DNA from: Chara braunii
Taxonomy: Eukaryota > Streptophyta > Charophyceae > Charales > Characeae
Assembly: GCA_003427395.1 (NCBI GenBank)
Contig: BFEA01000647.1
Coordinates: forward strand, 143,685-169,102
Length of the DNA: 25,418 nt
Direction of reading: 5' to 3'
Below are positions 11,101 to 20,323 of this stretch, in pieces. Within the stretch, counting starts at the first letter, position 1. The number at the start of each line of letters is the position of its first letter. Made by a program: the position numbers and the translations under genes. The notes under the pieces are model-generated. The model worked only from the letters and a program-made list of their open reading frames with translations, had not been told where the DNA came from and did not search any database.

Positions 11101-11290
11101 ATGGTTTGAGAATTGCCAGCAGGGAGGAGAGTTGCAAGAAGGACACCGGACGGAGATAGCAAGAGATTATCAGTTGATCTTCCATGAGTGGACAAACCTC
11201 GATCCCAGTGAGAGGTTACGCCCGACTCAAGAATTTGCAGACCCCTTTCCCCCCCACCCACTGGCACTGGAAGAGGTCCTCCCCCCATGA
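8180..11290 (+). pseudogene. LINE-B ORF2 (reverse transcriptase and zf-RVT), broken
   Basis: The first block, 8180-9616 (one frame, stops at 8795, about 9032 and 9158), holds KTPGIDGFPKEF, NIRNYRPITLL, motif A FIDFEKAYDHVDW (about 8668-8706), motif B RSVRQGDPIAP (about 8835-8870) and the catalytic box at about 8980-8994, which reads FVDDL instead of FADDL. A frameshift near 9585-9600 leads to a second block reaching 9936 (DRWEEIFRQPLFGN, WVKHGVSRVGDLWD). This continues past TAG 9934-9936 and TGA 10042-10044 to about 10440. A further frame change gives the last open block, 10400-11290, with the zinc-finger region LQWKIAHRCLPTNNW followed by paired Cys and His-Cys (WCHSC and EHIFLQC). The C-terminus ends FPPHPLALEEVLPP at a TGA. 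Sister copies show Trp at 9158 and 9934 and Arg at 10042. Not expressible as one protein. Confidence 0.85.
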
Positions 11291-12113
11291 TCACAGTAAC
11301 CCAGTCCGGTGAAACCGGCCCGACTCAGTTATCTTCGCCCTAATTTTCTCGGTCCACTTTCTGGCTACTTGATTCTGCCCTCTTCTTCTGTGGTCCCCTA
11401 CTCCTGTTCCCTTCAGTTCTCTTCTGACCTCTGCCTCCTTCTGTTCTTTCTCTGTTTGTCTATCCCTGTTTATCCTTGTTCATCTCGATACCTCTGTCTA
11501 CTCTGTCCCTTCCAATACAAGTCCAGTCTAATGGTTAGTAGAGGGACAACAGCAGATGGATACACTGCAGGATTGGTTGGAATAAACATCACCGATACGG
11601 GATGCTGGACCCAGTTGCCAACATTGGCGATGTACTGTCTGTTTCAACTTTTTCTGTTACAAGTTCAGTCCAATGGTCAGCAGAGGGACCGCAGCAGATG
11701 GATACACTGCAGGACTGGTTGGATGAACAACACTGATATGGGATGCTGAACCCGGTTTCCAGCATTGGCAATGTACTGTCTGTCTCAACCTTTTCTGATA
11801 GTTCCAAACATAAAGTGGCGCCAGATTTGTTGGATGAACAGCACAAATATGAGACGTTGGACCCGGTTTCCAGCATTGGCAATGTACTGTCTATCCCAAC
11901 TTTTTCTGATAGTTTCAAATATAAAGAGGCGCCAGAAGGAGAGTAGGAGGATGGCAGGGGCTGGTTGGTTGGAGGAGGCTCCACTGGTGCCCCCCAGTGG
12001 TTCCCCCCCAATATCCGAGCCTGCTGCAAGATAGGTATGGTAGAGTGGATTGGATGGGAGGCTGGACCCAGTTTCCAGCGCAAAGGCATCACTTTTAAGA
12101 GGTACAACTTATA
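11291..12113 (+). repeat. LINE-B 3' UTR with four tandem hairpin-bearing units
   Basis: After a pyrimidine-rich stretch (11340-11520), related units start near 11520, 11660, 11824 and 12027. The first three share the anchors GGATACACTGCAGGA or GTTGGATGAACA, a GCTGGACCC-type hairpin, ATTGGC(A/G)ATGTACTGTCT and CAACTTTTTCTG. Hairpins lie at 11604-11622, 11745-11763, 11856-11874 and 12061-12079. The first is degraded, the second has one stem mismatch, the third uses a T-G wobble and the fourth is perfect. Repetition of the element's end motif upstream of its real 3' end suggests slippage or template jumping during reverse transcription. Confidence 0.7.
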
Positions 12114-12255
12114 AAGATGTATTTAAGGGACGCTGGACCCGATTTCCAGCAGGTGTTGCTCTCCACCAATAGATGGAGCGGCCCACGAGGCAAGCCTCAA
12201 TCCCGGTGGTTCTCTTACCACCACCAGGATAGAGGCCTGCATAAGGGTCTTTCCC

Positions 12256-12292
<37 letters not shown>
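12114..12292 (+). repeat. 3' tail module of LINE-B with A36
   Basis: Starts GATGTATTTAAGGGACGCTGG, shared with 20324-20344. It contains the main hairpin at 12132-12150, a second potential stem GCTCT/GGAGC around CCACCAATAGAT, a third GGTGGT/ACCACC around TCTCTT, and then A36. The same module precedes the A-tail of LINE-D, which shows it is a family 3' end and not only a SINE inserted here. Confidence 0.75.
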
Positions 12293-12295
<3 letters not shown>

Positions 12296-12302
12296 GATGA
12301 GA
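12293..12302. repeat. 10-bp target-site duplication of LINE-B, right copy (GTAGATGAGA)
   Basis: Directly follows the A36 tail; exact match to 8170-8179. Confidence 0.75.
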
Positions 12303-12546
12303 TTTTTTTAATGTGAATTTTGCTGATGACGATGATTAGCACCTTGAAGATGATGATGATGAGGATGATGGTGACGACCAACTCACCTGCTGATGTGAAA
12401 GGCAAACAATGGCTTGAAGAGCAACATCTAATGATGACAAACTGGTGATGATGATGATGATGATGATGATAGTGATGAGAATGAAGATAGAATGATGATG
12501 CTGATCATACTAAAGAGCAGCACCAACAACCCTTATGATTACAAAC

Positions 12547-12583
<37 letters not shown>

Positions 12584-13090
12584 CTCAGTGATGATGATGA
12601 TGATGATGATGACCCACAACGCCCAGTGATAACAATAGGATGATGATGGTGCTGATGACGAGCACCTTTGATGATAACCTAATGATGATGATGATAATGA
12701 TGATGATGATAGGGATGAGTGGCACCCTATGATGGTAATACAACGATGAGTGACGAGCAGCACCCCTGATAAATGGCTCCTTGATAATGATGATGATACT
12801 AGTGCGGAACAGAAGTGAAGACGTATGCCTTGATGATGATGGCGAGCAGTACCTTGATGATGATGATGGTGATGACGAGCAGCACCCTGATGATGATGAC
12901 GAACCATTACCGTGATGATGATGTTGAACCACGCCCTGTTGATGATGATGATGATGATGACGAGCAGCACCCTGATGATGATGATGAACCATTACTGTGA
13001 TGATGGTGTCGAACCGCACCCTGTTGATGATGGTATTGGTGGTGATCAATGACCCGTTGCTGATGACGAGCAGTGCCCTGATTGTACTGA
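12303..13090. repeat. GAT/ATC compound microsatellite with a higher-order minisatellite
   Basis: Runs of GAT dominate. Superimposed is a longer repeat with the block GACGAGCAGCACC followed by CTGATGATG near 12750, 12875 and 12958, and variants near 12655, 12843 and 13067. Between 12875 and 13025 a period of roughly 80 bp (GACGAGCAGCACC, then GAACCATTAC, then GTTGAACC/GTCGAACC) is visible. Open frames on either strand (poly-Asp or poly-His) are by-products of the triplet repeat and have no gene support. Confidence 0.85.
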
Positions 13091-13472
13091 CACATCTACT
13101 TCCTTATAATTGCAGTCGCCATTGCACTCGCACTTCAGTTTACCAAGGGTTGACTCCACTGCACTCCACAGGCGTCGACATAGCCAACGCCTCTTAGGCC
13201 ATATGCCACGTCCAAAAACGCAACGACAATGGAGTGAAACGTGGAACTCCCAGAAGAAGAAAAACGGGAGTTAGTCCAGCCGCCACATCAGCTTGTGACG
13301 TGGCTTGGACAAACGCCCTCGGTCATCTGCGCATCCATAAAGCGCCCGTGTGTCTTTACCATGGCCCACTTGTGCGATGTCGCAACCCGGGGCGGAGCAC
13401 AGTGCTCCCGGCAGCGTCTCGCCCTGCCCTCGCTACCATATGGTTAGGTGTTTGTTTGTCGAGCCGAGAGTT
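13091..13472. other. no gene recognised; right end of the large insert
   Basis: This unique-looking sequence has overlapping short frames on both strands but no recognisable domain. If the large insert is a minus-strand retroelement, this is its 5' end. It ends at GAGAGTT, directly before the right copy of CCGGAAAGGCAG. Confidence 0.45.
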
Positions 13473-13484
13473 CCGGAAAGGCAG
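13473..13484. repeat. 12-bp target-site duplication, right copy (CCGGAAAGGCAG)
   Basis: Exact match to 6567-6578. It encodes PERQ in frame with the following HPDRWEE block of LINE-A. Confidence 0.75.
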
Positions 13485-14953
13485 CACCCAGACCGTTGGG
13501 AGGAAGTTTTTCGTCAACGCCTTTTTGGGAACTGCTGGCTCACAAATAGGCAAGGCTAAGTGATGAACAACTCAGCATCTCCGTGGAAAGGATGGGTGAA
13601 ACACGGGGTAATCTGAATAGGAGATATATGAAACAAGGAGCGGAAAAACTGGAAGACGGCAGAAGAACTACGTTCCACGCTAAAACACTGTCACCACGTT
13701 GCACAAAATTTGGACAAACTCATAGAGAGGATACCACTCTCATGGTATAGGACGCCGATAAAAGACCCTTCACTGAAGGAAGGGGACTAGGTCGGGCCCA
13801 GAGGAGACCCTGGGCACCTAGGGAGAATACATTTGACAAGGTCCCAAGACGCTCTGGTAGAAAGATACATACTAAGTCGATCAGAATCCTTGCAGGGAAA
13901 TCGGGATCCCTTTATATGGATGGACAGGTACGAGTCCAGGGCGAGGGAGAGGAAGCCCGGACCTTTCAGTCGTCTACGGGAATACAATAGTTGCCTTTAG
14001 ACCCAGAGGAGTGTGAGTGGAAACCCGCAGGGCAAAGGGCAGGCCCCAACAAGAAGATCAGTCTCCACAAATTGACTGTCAAATCCACGTACAAAATGCT
14101 CAGACCTAAGAGACGTTGAGAGATGTGATAAATGACAGATGGGCAAAACACCTTAATGTGGACCGCTCTCTTCACACACCAATCCCCTAATTTCAAGAAC
14201 GGAAAGCAAAACCAGCAAAAATCACCTTATTACAGTGACAGATTGCCCACTGCTGCCTCCCCACTATGAACTGGTTGACCATACAAATATGGAGCAGAAT
14301 GGGCAGGCCCTACCCTGGTGTCCACGATGCTTGCAAGCCTTTCCGACAAGCAAGAGGGCAAAAACCATCGAGCATGTGTTCATGCAATGCCCCACGACGA
14401 AACTGACATGGCGCTGGTGGGATAGGTTATGGAGAAAGATGGTTCGTGACCCGCCATGGTCGTGGTCATGGAGGGCCATTCTCAGAGGTTTCTGGCCACA
14501 GTCCCAGAACGCATTTGACTTTGTAAAGAACATGTTCAAATTGGGACGGAGAGCAATCCTATGGGGACTTTGGTGGCAACGGTGTCTCCTGGCTATAGAA
14601 GGGGTGAGGGTAGAAGGACCAGAAATAACCAAACAGATCCAACAACAAATAAATATGGAGATAATGAGAAGATGGCAGGTATTGAAACCCCAACTGAATC
14701 TCTTTCAGACAAATACAGATATCAAGCGAGCACTTTCTTCCTTCTGCAAAGCCTGGTTAGGAGGGGACAGGGGAGGATGGATAGCGAAAGTGGAATGGGG
14801 GGGGGATAAGGATGAAGGGCAACCACGGGAGATCGCTTGATCTTCAACGGCGGGATGACTATAGAACCCACTTTCCCAATGCGTCCCCCGTCCGACTTCT
14901 TGGACCTCTTCCCTCCACACCCGCTCGCCTTGGTTGAGGCAAGGATGGTCTGA
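13485..14953 (+). pseudogene. LINE-A ORF2 C-terminal part (zf-RVT), second half after the insertion
   Basis: Begins HPDRWEEVFRQRLFGN, directly continuing the block that stops at 6578. It then reads WVKHG (13590-13605), QGNRDPFIWMDRYES, and after a frame change a zinc-finger region. That region has LLQ-stop-QIAHCCLPT (14227-14260) and ALPWCPRCLQAF, and ends at the His/Cys pair EHVFMQC (14370-14390). The long open part is 14235-14840. After a frameshift the C-terminus FPPHPLALVEARMV ends at TGA 14951-14953, matching FPPHPLALEEVLPP of LINE-B. Stops at 13629-13631, 13788-13790 and 14236-14238 replace Trp of the sister copies; TGA 13614-13616 replaces Arg. Confidence 0.8.
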
Positions 14954-15029
14954 GTTTTTTTTTTCCTTCTTCTTTTCTTTCTTTTTCCCTTTCTTTTTCT
15001 TTTTTCTTTTCTTTCTTTGTATTTTTTTT
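14954..15029. repeat. T/C-rich tract at the LINE-A 3' end
   Basis: About 75 bases of T with interspersed C, on the plus strand directly after the LINE-A stop. LINE-B and LINE-D also have pyrimidine-rich sequence just after their stops, so this may be 3' UTR or a different insertion's T-tail. It runs into a sequencing gap. Confidence 0.7.
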
Positions 15030-15128
15030 NNNNNNNNNNNNNNNNNNNNNNNNNNNNNNNNNNNNNNNNNNNNNNNNNNNNNNNNNNNNNNNNNNNNNNN
15101 NNNNNNNNNNNNNNNNNNNNNNNNNNNN
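15030..15128. other. assembly gap (99 N)
   Basis: A run of N beginning within the T/C-rich tract. The true length and content are unknown, so continuity of the LINE-A 3' UTR across this point cannot be judged. Confidence 0.95.
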
Positions 15129-15185
15129 TTTAAAAGGAGTTAAGATCACGCCTTTCTGAGTCAAAAATCGTACTTCTGTAATGGT

Positions 15186-15200
15186 TACATTTCTCATTTT
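15186..15200. repeat. 15-bp target-site duplication of element E, left copy
   Basis: TACATTTCTCATTTT, identical to 20594-20608, which follows the A-rich tail ending at 20593. Confidence 0.75.
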
Positions 15201-15798
15201 TGCCTGGTAGAGAGATCTGGGGGTGCTTTGGGGGGGCATTCCATGGGACAACCAAGGGTTGCTGCTGGGACGACGCTGGCCGGAGCTGGGGTGAGTTGTG
15301 TTGCCCTGTAACCCAGCAGGATGGGGGGTGTGAGGCCTGGAAAGCTCGGCAGGGAGTAGGACAGTGTTGGAGATCCTTGGAAGTTTTTTGTTAGGGATTT
15401 TGCAGGATTTGGGGCTTTTGTAGGACTTCTGCAGTCTATTCCCGTACCTTTTTCGAGTAACGGGTAGGAAAGGGATCGAGATGAGAGAAAGAAAGGTATC
15501 ACGCGTCCTGCTAGTGAAGGGGCTAGCTGGTAGGACAAAAATAAGGCATAGCAGCAGTAGAGATGGTGGCTTTGCTGCAGTAAGTCTTGCCGGAGTGAGG
15601 TAAAGAGGACTGTTGGTGGATTGCTGAGTCTTTTTCTGGATTTTGTTTAACTCCGAAGTTCCTTACAAAAAAGATCCTAGCCGAAGCCAGGTAATGGCCC
15701 TGGTATTTCAAACCAAAAACGTAGCTCTAATTAGATTTTTTTTCTGAATGTACTCGTGATGGGATGCTGGGCCCGGTTCCCAGTTGGTGCCAATCAGT

Positions 15799-15811
15799 AA
15801 GGAAATGGTTG
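15799..15811. repeat. 13-bp target-site duplication of LINE-D, left copy (AAGGAAATGGTTG)
   Basis: Exact match to 20476-20488. The LINE-D open frame starts directly after it. Confidence 0.8.
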
Positions 15812-18800
15812 GTTCAACGAGGGAGTGGCACAACTGAGGGAAAGAGTGAAAAAGTTCTCCATCCAACATGCGAGAGACCGCAAAGCGTGCTTAGAAAGCC
15901 CCATGAGAGAATTAGAAGAATGGGACGAGGAACTCATGAAGGACCCGCTGCACTGCCCTTCGTACGAAAAACTGCAAGCAGCCCGCGACCACCTTCAGGC
16001 ATACATTGATCAGCAAGCGCAGGCGTGGAGAGTGCAAGCTAAAATTAAAAAGCAGCACACGGATGAGACGATGGCAAAGAACTTTTTTGCAAAGGCCAAA
16101 GCGAGGTCCAGAGCAGCCACAATTCCCAGACTAAACCACCCACTGGATAATCACGCTTTGCCAACAACCAATGCATACGCAATTACGGACTATGCCGCCA
16201 AATATTATAGCAACTTATTCACATCTGAAACGCCCGCCAAGCACCCAGACCAAGTACATCAAGCAAGGCAAGCTCTTCTTCAGGTTGTCCACTCGTCCTT
16301 AACACAACAACAAAAAGCCATCTTGGACAAGCCCATAACCCCAGAGGAGCTCTAAGACGCCCTACAAGGCATGGACGACGAGAAGACGCCTGGAATTGAC
16401 TCCTTCCCGAAAGAGTTTTAGGTATGCTTATGGGATCTACTCAAAGATGATCTCAAGGAATTTTTAGACGCGGTGCCAAAAGAAGGTTGCTTCGGAGGCA
16501 TGATTGGCCAAGGGGTAACCACCCTTCTATATAAGAAAGGGGATAAAGAAAACATAAGGAATTATAGACCTATCACTCTGCTTCCGGTCCCCTACTAGAT
16601 GGTGGCTAAGGTCCTCACCAATAGATTGTTGCCCTTCATGAATATGCTGATTCACCCGGACCAAACAGGGTTCATGCCCAATCGAAACATTCAGGACAAT
16701 ATCCTGTTGGTCAATGAGACCATCAAATATGCCCGCCAGCGAAGGGTCCAAGCAGTGTTCCTTTTTATAGACTTCGAAAAGGCATACGACCATGTGGATT
16801 GAGACTTCTTAGATATGTGCCTGCTCAAAATGAACTTCGGTCCCGCCTTCTGCCAATGGGTACATCTCATGCACAGATCGACCACACCTAATATAATGCT
16901 GAATGAACACCTCTCACCGCCGATTCGCCTTCAAAGATCGGTACGCCAAGGAGACCCCATTGCGCCTCTGTTGTTTGTCATTGTTATGGAGACCCTTACA
17001 TCGATGATCAGAACACACCCCGGTATCAGTAAAGTGCCTATTACAGACCTACCCCACCATCTCATTCCGGTGACATCACTCTTTGCGGACGACCTTACAG
17101 TATTAATACAAGTTGACTCAGACAGCATCCAAGCCCTCGCCCAAATTATCCATCTTTTTTCACTTGCAGCAGATATGATGGTTAACTGGGGCTCCAAGAC
17201 TGAGGGTTGGTGGCTCCACCCCCAAGGACAACCTCCACCACCCCAGCCTTGTGTGGCTTGGGCCCGCAAAGAAGATGCCATCAGGATACTGGGGGTGCGA
17301 CTGACAGCAATGGGCCCCCCACCAGAACATGGGGACACTCTAGTCAATATGGCTATAGACCGCCTAGCTAACTGGGAGGGCCTGCACACATCACTCGTGG
17401 GAAGGGCCCTAGCAATCGATAGCGCCATTCTGGCAGCCATCTGGTATAAACTGGCAGTCTGGCCATTGACTAAACAGCAACATACCAGGCTGAGGAAAGC
17501 CCTTACGATGTACTTGTGGAAAAATAGTGCTAAAGCTTAGGGTTGTCTCAATAGGGTGAAGTGGGACATTCTTACACAGCCTAGGTCTAAAGGGGGATTG
17601 GGAATCCTGGATCCAGAAAAACAGGCCGAGACCCTCATCTTCAAAGTCCTCGTCCGACTACTCATAGGAAACGACATCCCCTAGGAGCCGCTGGCCCGCC
17701 TGCAATTAGCCAACCTTACTCCACAAAACGAAGTATCGGGAAAGGTCCACCCGTATCAATGGCTGACTAACAGCCACTAGTCCATCCCCACGCCCCCTAA
17801 AAAACTGCGTCCACCGCACCTGGCTGACCAGGCATATGCCACAAAGCAAGACATAACGACAGATCCACTCTGGCCCTATATGATTAAACTCTGGAGACGG
17901 AGGGGTCCCCAACAAAAACGCCCCCCTAATGGGTGGCATGACATATGGAGGCAACCCCTCTTTGGAAATCCACACATCCTGCAACAATCAGGCCACCCTT
18001 TCTCTCTGACAAACAACTCCCCCTGGCTTACCTGGGCTAAAAAAGGGGTTTATACGGTGGGAGATCTATGGGACCCGGCGAGAGGGGAATGGGCTACCCC
18101 TCCCCAGCTGCAGCGCAAGCTTAAACATGTCAAAAACGTGGAAGAAAAGGTTAGTTTACTCAAAGAGGCTCTCCCCATTGCCTGGCTCCTTATCCTAAGG
18201 GAGGGACCGACAGTCCGAAAGGACGACTGGGTTGACAGATATTCTGACTCTCAGACCCACCTAGTCCTATTTAAGGTAAAGGACAATAACCATGGTATCT
18301 GCGAACTGGAAGCCTATGATCCTTTGCTGCCCGGGGCCAGATTCACAAAACTGATGAGGAACGATAGTCTAGACACTACAGGTGCATGGGGGGGTCTGAT
18401 GCAGGTAAGGGTGGTGGGGGACCAAGAGAATGGCTATTACGCATATGAGTCCACTGTCCCTGTGGCTAACCTTCCCTTTGACTTGGCAGAATGGGAGTGG
18501 CCGGGCTCCAAAATGAGGCATATATGGAATTACGCAGTAAAAGATGGATACCGAGCATCACGACAGTCTCTGCCGATCAACCAAACCATTGCAAACAGAT
18601 GGGCGCATGACTCGCCGCTGGACCACAAACTGTTACAGTCTTTCGACTGGACCACNTATGCAANGATCATNCCCACAAACCATAGATCCTTGCAGTGGCA
18701 GATCNTGCACNGCTGTCTCCCCACCCCAGACTGGATAGTGTCNAGGACTAACCTGGNACAGCAAGGCAAGNTNTCCCCCATNTGTGCTTANTGTCCTCAC

Positions 18801-19379
18801 ACACCTGCCAGGGCAACCCTCGAACACTGTCTTCTGGCGTGCCCAATGGTAACTCAACTATGGCAATGGTGGGATGCGGCCTTCCACTCCCTTACTGGCT
18901 ACCACATACCCTGGGATATCGGCCTTCTGCTCCTAGGGAAAAACAGACATCTACTGGCTCGCTGGTCACCATTCGCAACCAACCTCTTCTCCTACATGAG
19001 ACTGCACCTTCTGATGCTAGCCTGGAGAGCCAGGTGCTCATTTGAAAGAAAGGAGCATCAATTTGGTCTGATGCAGGCGCAACAAGCAGTGGAAGAGCAC
19101 ATCAGAGCCGAAACCCAGGCTGCATGGAAGACCATGAAGCGTGATCTTTCGGAAGAGAAGGACCCTCCTACCAGGGACGCCATCTGAGACTCCTACGTCC
19201 TCACTTGGCAAGACCCTGGCAAACTGTTCTCGGAACTTGATGCCGCCCTGGATATCATGTGGAAATCTTGGAGGAAAACGGAACCAAGTTGGCAGAGGAA
19301 ACCCTTTACCGACTTTCAAGTCCCATACCTCCTACCTAATTTTGTGCTGCTGCCTCCCCCTCAGCCACCTGCCCAATAA
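15812..19379 (+). pseudogene. LINE-D ORF2 (linker, reverse transcriptase, zf-RVT) with eight in-frame stops
   Basis: One reading frame spans the whole length. The linker is 15812-16350. RT motifs are KTPGIDSFPKEF (16387-16418), NIRNYRPITLL (16553-16585), motif A FIDFEKAYDHVD (about 16764-16799), motif B RSVRQGDPIAPLLF (about 16938-16977) and the catalytic FADDL (about 17082-17096). Then come GSKTEGWWLHP (17190-17222), RILGVRL (17284-17304), GGLGILDP (17592-17616) and WRQPLFGN (17946-17970). The zinc-finger region LQWQI...CLPTPDW (18692-18735) is followed by C-x2-C and the His/Cys EHCLLAC (18820-18842). Stops are at 16353, 16419, 16596, 16800, 17538, 17682, 17778 and 19185. The frame then continues (DSYVLTWQDPG) to a terminal TAA at 19377-19379. 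At 16419, 16800, 17682 and 17778 at least one sister copy has Trp. Dead as written, but the best template for a family consensus. Confidence 0.88.
18656..18791. other. cluster of single ambiguous bases
   Basis: More than ten isolated N calls fall within the zinc-finger part of LINE-D (for example 18656 and 18664). They look like low-confidence base calls or collapsed near-identical repeat copies and make several Cys/His ligands unreadable. Confidence 0.9.
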
Positions 19380-20323
19380 TCCCCCTCCCCAGCCTACCCA
19401 GCCATCCCCGCTACACCCACCCTGCCCCGCTGTCTGTACCTGCCCTCCATATCATTTTATCGGGAGCTCAGTGGATCCTGATGCCTCGGGTTGACAGGAC
19501 GACTCTAATGTGAATGGCGAATCGTCAGGCAACGGGAAGTTAAAAACAGAAGCGACAGCTGCATTGGTACGATACTTCAGGCTTCGCTGCATCAGGCCAG
19601 GGGGACTTGCCTGCAACAGACTAGGGAGGAGATGGGCAGTAGACGACGTAAGCAGCTCTGTTAATAAGAAAACTGGTATTGTCTTGCAGCTTGCCCTCCA
19701 GCAAACAGGCAGTGGGAGATCCGCAGCCAGCACCTACTATCCTCAATACCCCATTTGGAAACTGGGCGGTGTCTAAGGGCCTGGGTTGATATGATGATTC
19801 AATGAGACTGGCGGATCGACTGGCGACGGGAGGAAAGAATAATGGGACACACACCGCCAGTGATATGGACGAGCTATGAACAAATGGTCTGCTCCTCTTG
19901 GTAGATCTGCTTCAAACCAGGAAGGGGAGTCTGTGCTACACTGCCAGGCAACTTGCAGGTGTTGGGGGAAGGAGGAGGTTGGACGAGGAGGAGGGAAGAA
20001 ATAAGGAGGAATCCCCGAGGAGCCAGGCTCAAACGGGGTGGTGGCAGACGCCTTCCCAACATGGCCTTAGGTTGATCCAGGGGCGATGCGATGTACTCCC
20101 AGTTATATGCTCAGCCAGCCAATCTGTTAGGGGGAAAAGGCAATAAACAATGTTCAGGGTCCATACATAGTACTAATCAAATAGGGGGGCTGCAGAAACA
20201 AGGGCTGTGCTATTAGACAATGGGGAGGGTGATACTAGCAGCTCCATGGGATTTGGAGCCCCAGGATGTGTCAGTTACATTCACAGCCCCAGGAAACAAA
20301 AAAAGTCTGTCCTTTATGCTTCA
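19380..20323 (+). other. LINE-D 3' UTR, no gene
   Basis: Begins with a C-rich stretch (19380-19460), comparable to the pyrimidine-rich start of the LINE-B 3' UTR, then about 850 bases without recognisable coding. Its length up to the A-tail (about 1.08 kb) is close to LINE-B's (about 0.97 kb), but apart from the tail module I see little sequence similarity between them. Confidence 0.6.

Larger units (their letters stand above)
8180..12292 (+). mobile_element. LINE-B: 5'-truncated LINE with long 3' UTR, tail module and poly(A)
   Basis: The element is 4.1 kb between GTAGATGAGA repeats. It starts within ORF2 just before the RT domain, as 5'-truncated LINE insertions usually do, so it lacks ORF1 and the endonuclease. 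It contains RT, post-RT and zf-RVT regions (to 11290), a 3' UTR with repeated hairpin units, the shared tail module (12114-12256) and A36 (12257-12292). The sequences on both outer sides are GAT/AT-rich and alike, consistent with one original locus. Coding decay is moderate: several in-frame stops and two frameshifts. Confidence 0.8.
6579..13472 (-). mobile_element. 6.9-kb composite insertion in LINE-A (probable minus-strand retroelement invaded by LINE-B)
   Basis: This segment lies exactly between two copies of CCGGAAAGGCAG and splits LINE-A ORF2. A T24 run at 6584-6607 next to the left duplication looks like the A-tail of an element inserted in minus orientation; five bases (TTCCC) separate the run from the duplication. 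Without LINE-B (8180-12292 plus one duplication) the original insert would be about 2.8 kb. I recognise no coding domain in that remainder. It holds a diverged ~400-bp tandem duplication on the left and a GAT-rich repeat on the right. The element family is unknown, and orientation is inferred only from the T run. Confidence 0.55.
1179..14953 (+). mobile_element. LINE-A: old, near full-length non-LTR retrotransposon split by nested insertions
   Basis: The order is ORF1 with a zinc knuckle, an APE-type endonuclease, a reverse transcriptase and a C-terminal zinc-finger (zf-RVT) region, as in plant L1-type LINEs. The coding part is in two blocks, 1179-6578 and 13485-14953. The join is supported by a 12-bp direct repeat at the break and by continuity of homology with LINE-B: PPP-ERQ before the break and HPDRWEE after it match PPPDRPNPDRWEE of LINE-B near residues encoded at 9750-9790. 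Excluding the 6.9-kb insert the element is about 6.9 kb. It is the most decayed LINE here, with several frameshifts and many stops, and is certainly inactive. The 5' end is not resolved, and the 3' end runs into a pyrimidine tract and a gap. Confidence 0.75.

Noticed and set aside
12114-12292. Independent SINE inserted at the end of LINE-B
   Set aside because: No duplication flanks the module alone, while the duplication of the whole LINE-B directly follows its A-tail. LINE-D has the same module at its own end, so it is better seen as the family 3' tail.
12539-13049. Poly-His/Ile and poly-Asp proteins
   Set aside because: Translations of the GAT/ATC triplet repeat in different frames; no start context or flanking unique coding sequence.
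13485-14953. Separate, fourth truncated LINE copy
   Set aside because: Its start coincides exactly with the right copy of the 12-bp duplication and with the codon after which LINE-A stops, so it is better seen as LINE-A's own second half.
9934-17780. Stop-codon reassignment (TAG/TGA read as Trp)
   Set aside because: TGG is common in the same frames, all three stop codons occur, and the elements also carry frameshifts. Decay by transition mutations explains the pattern.
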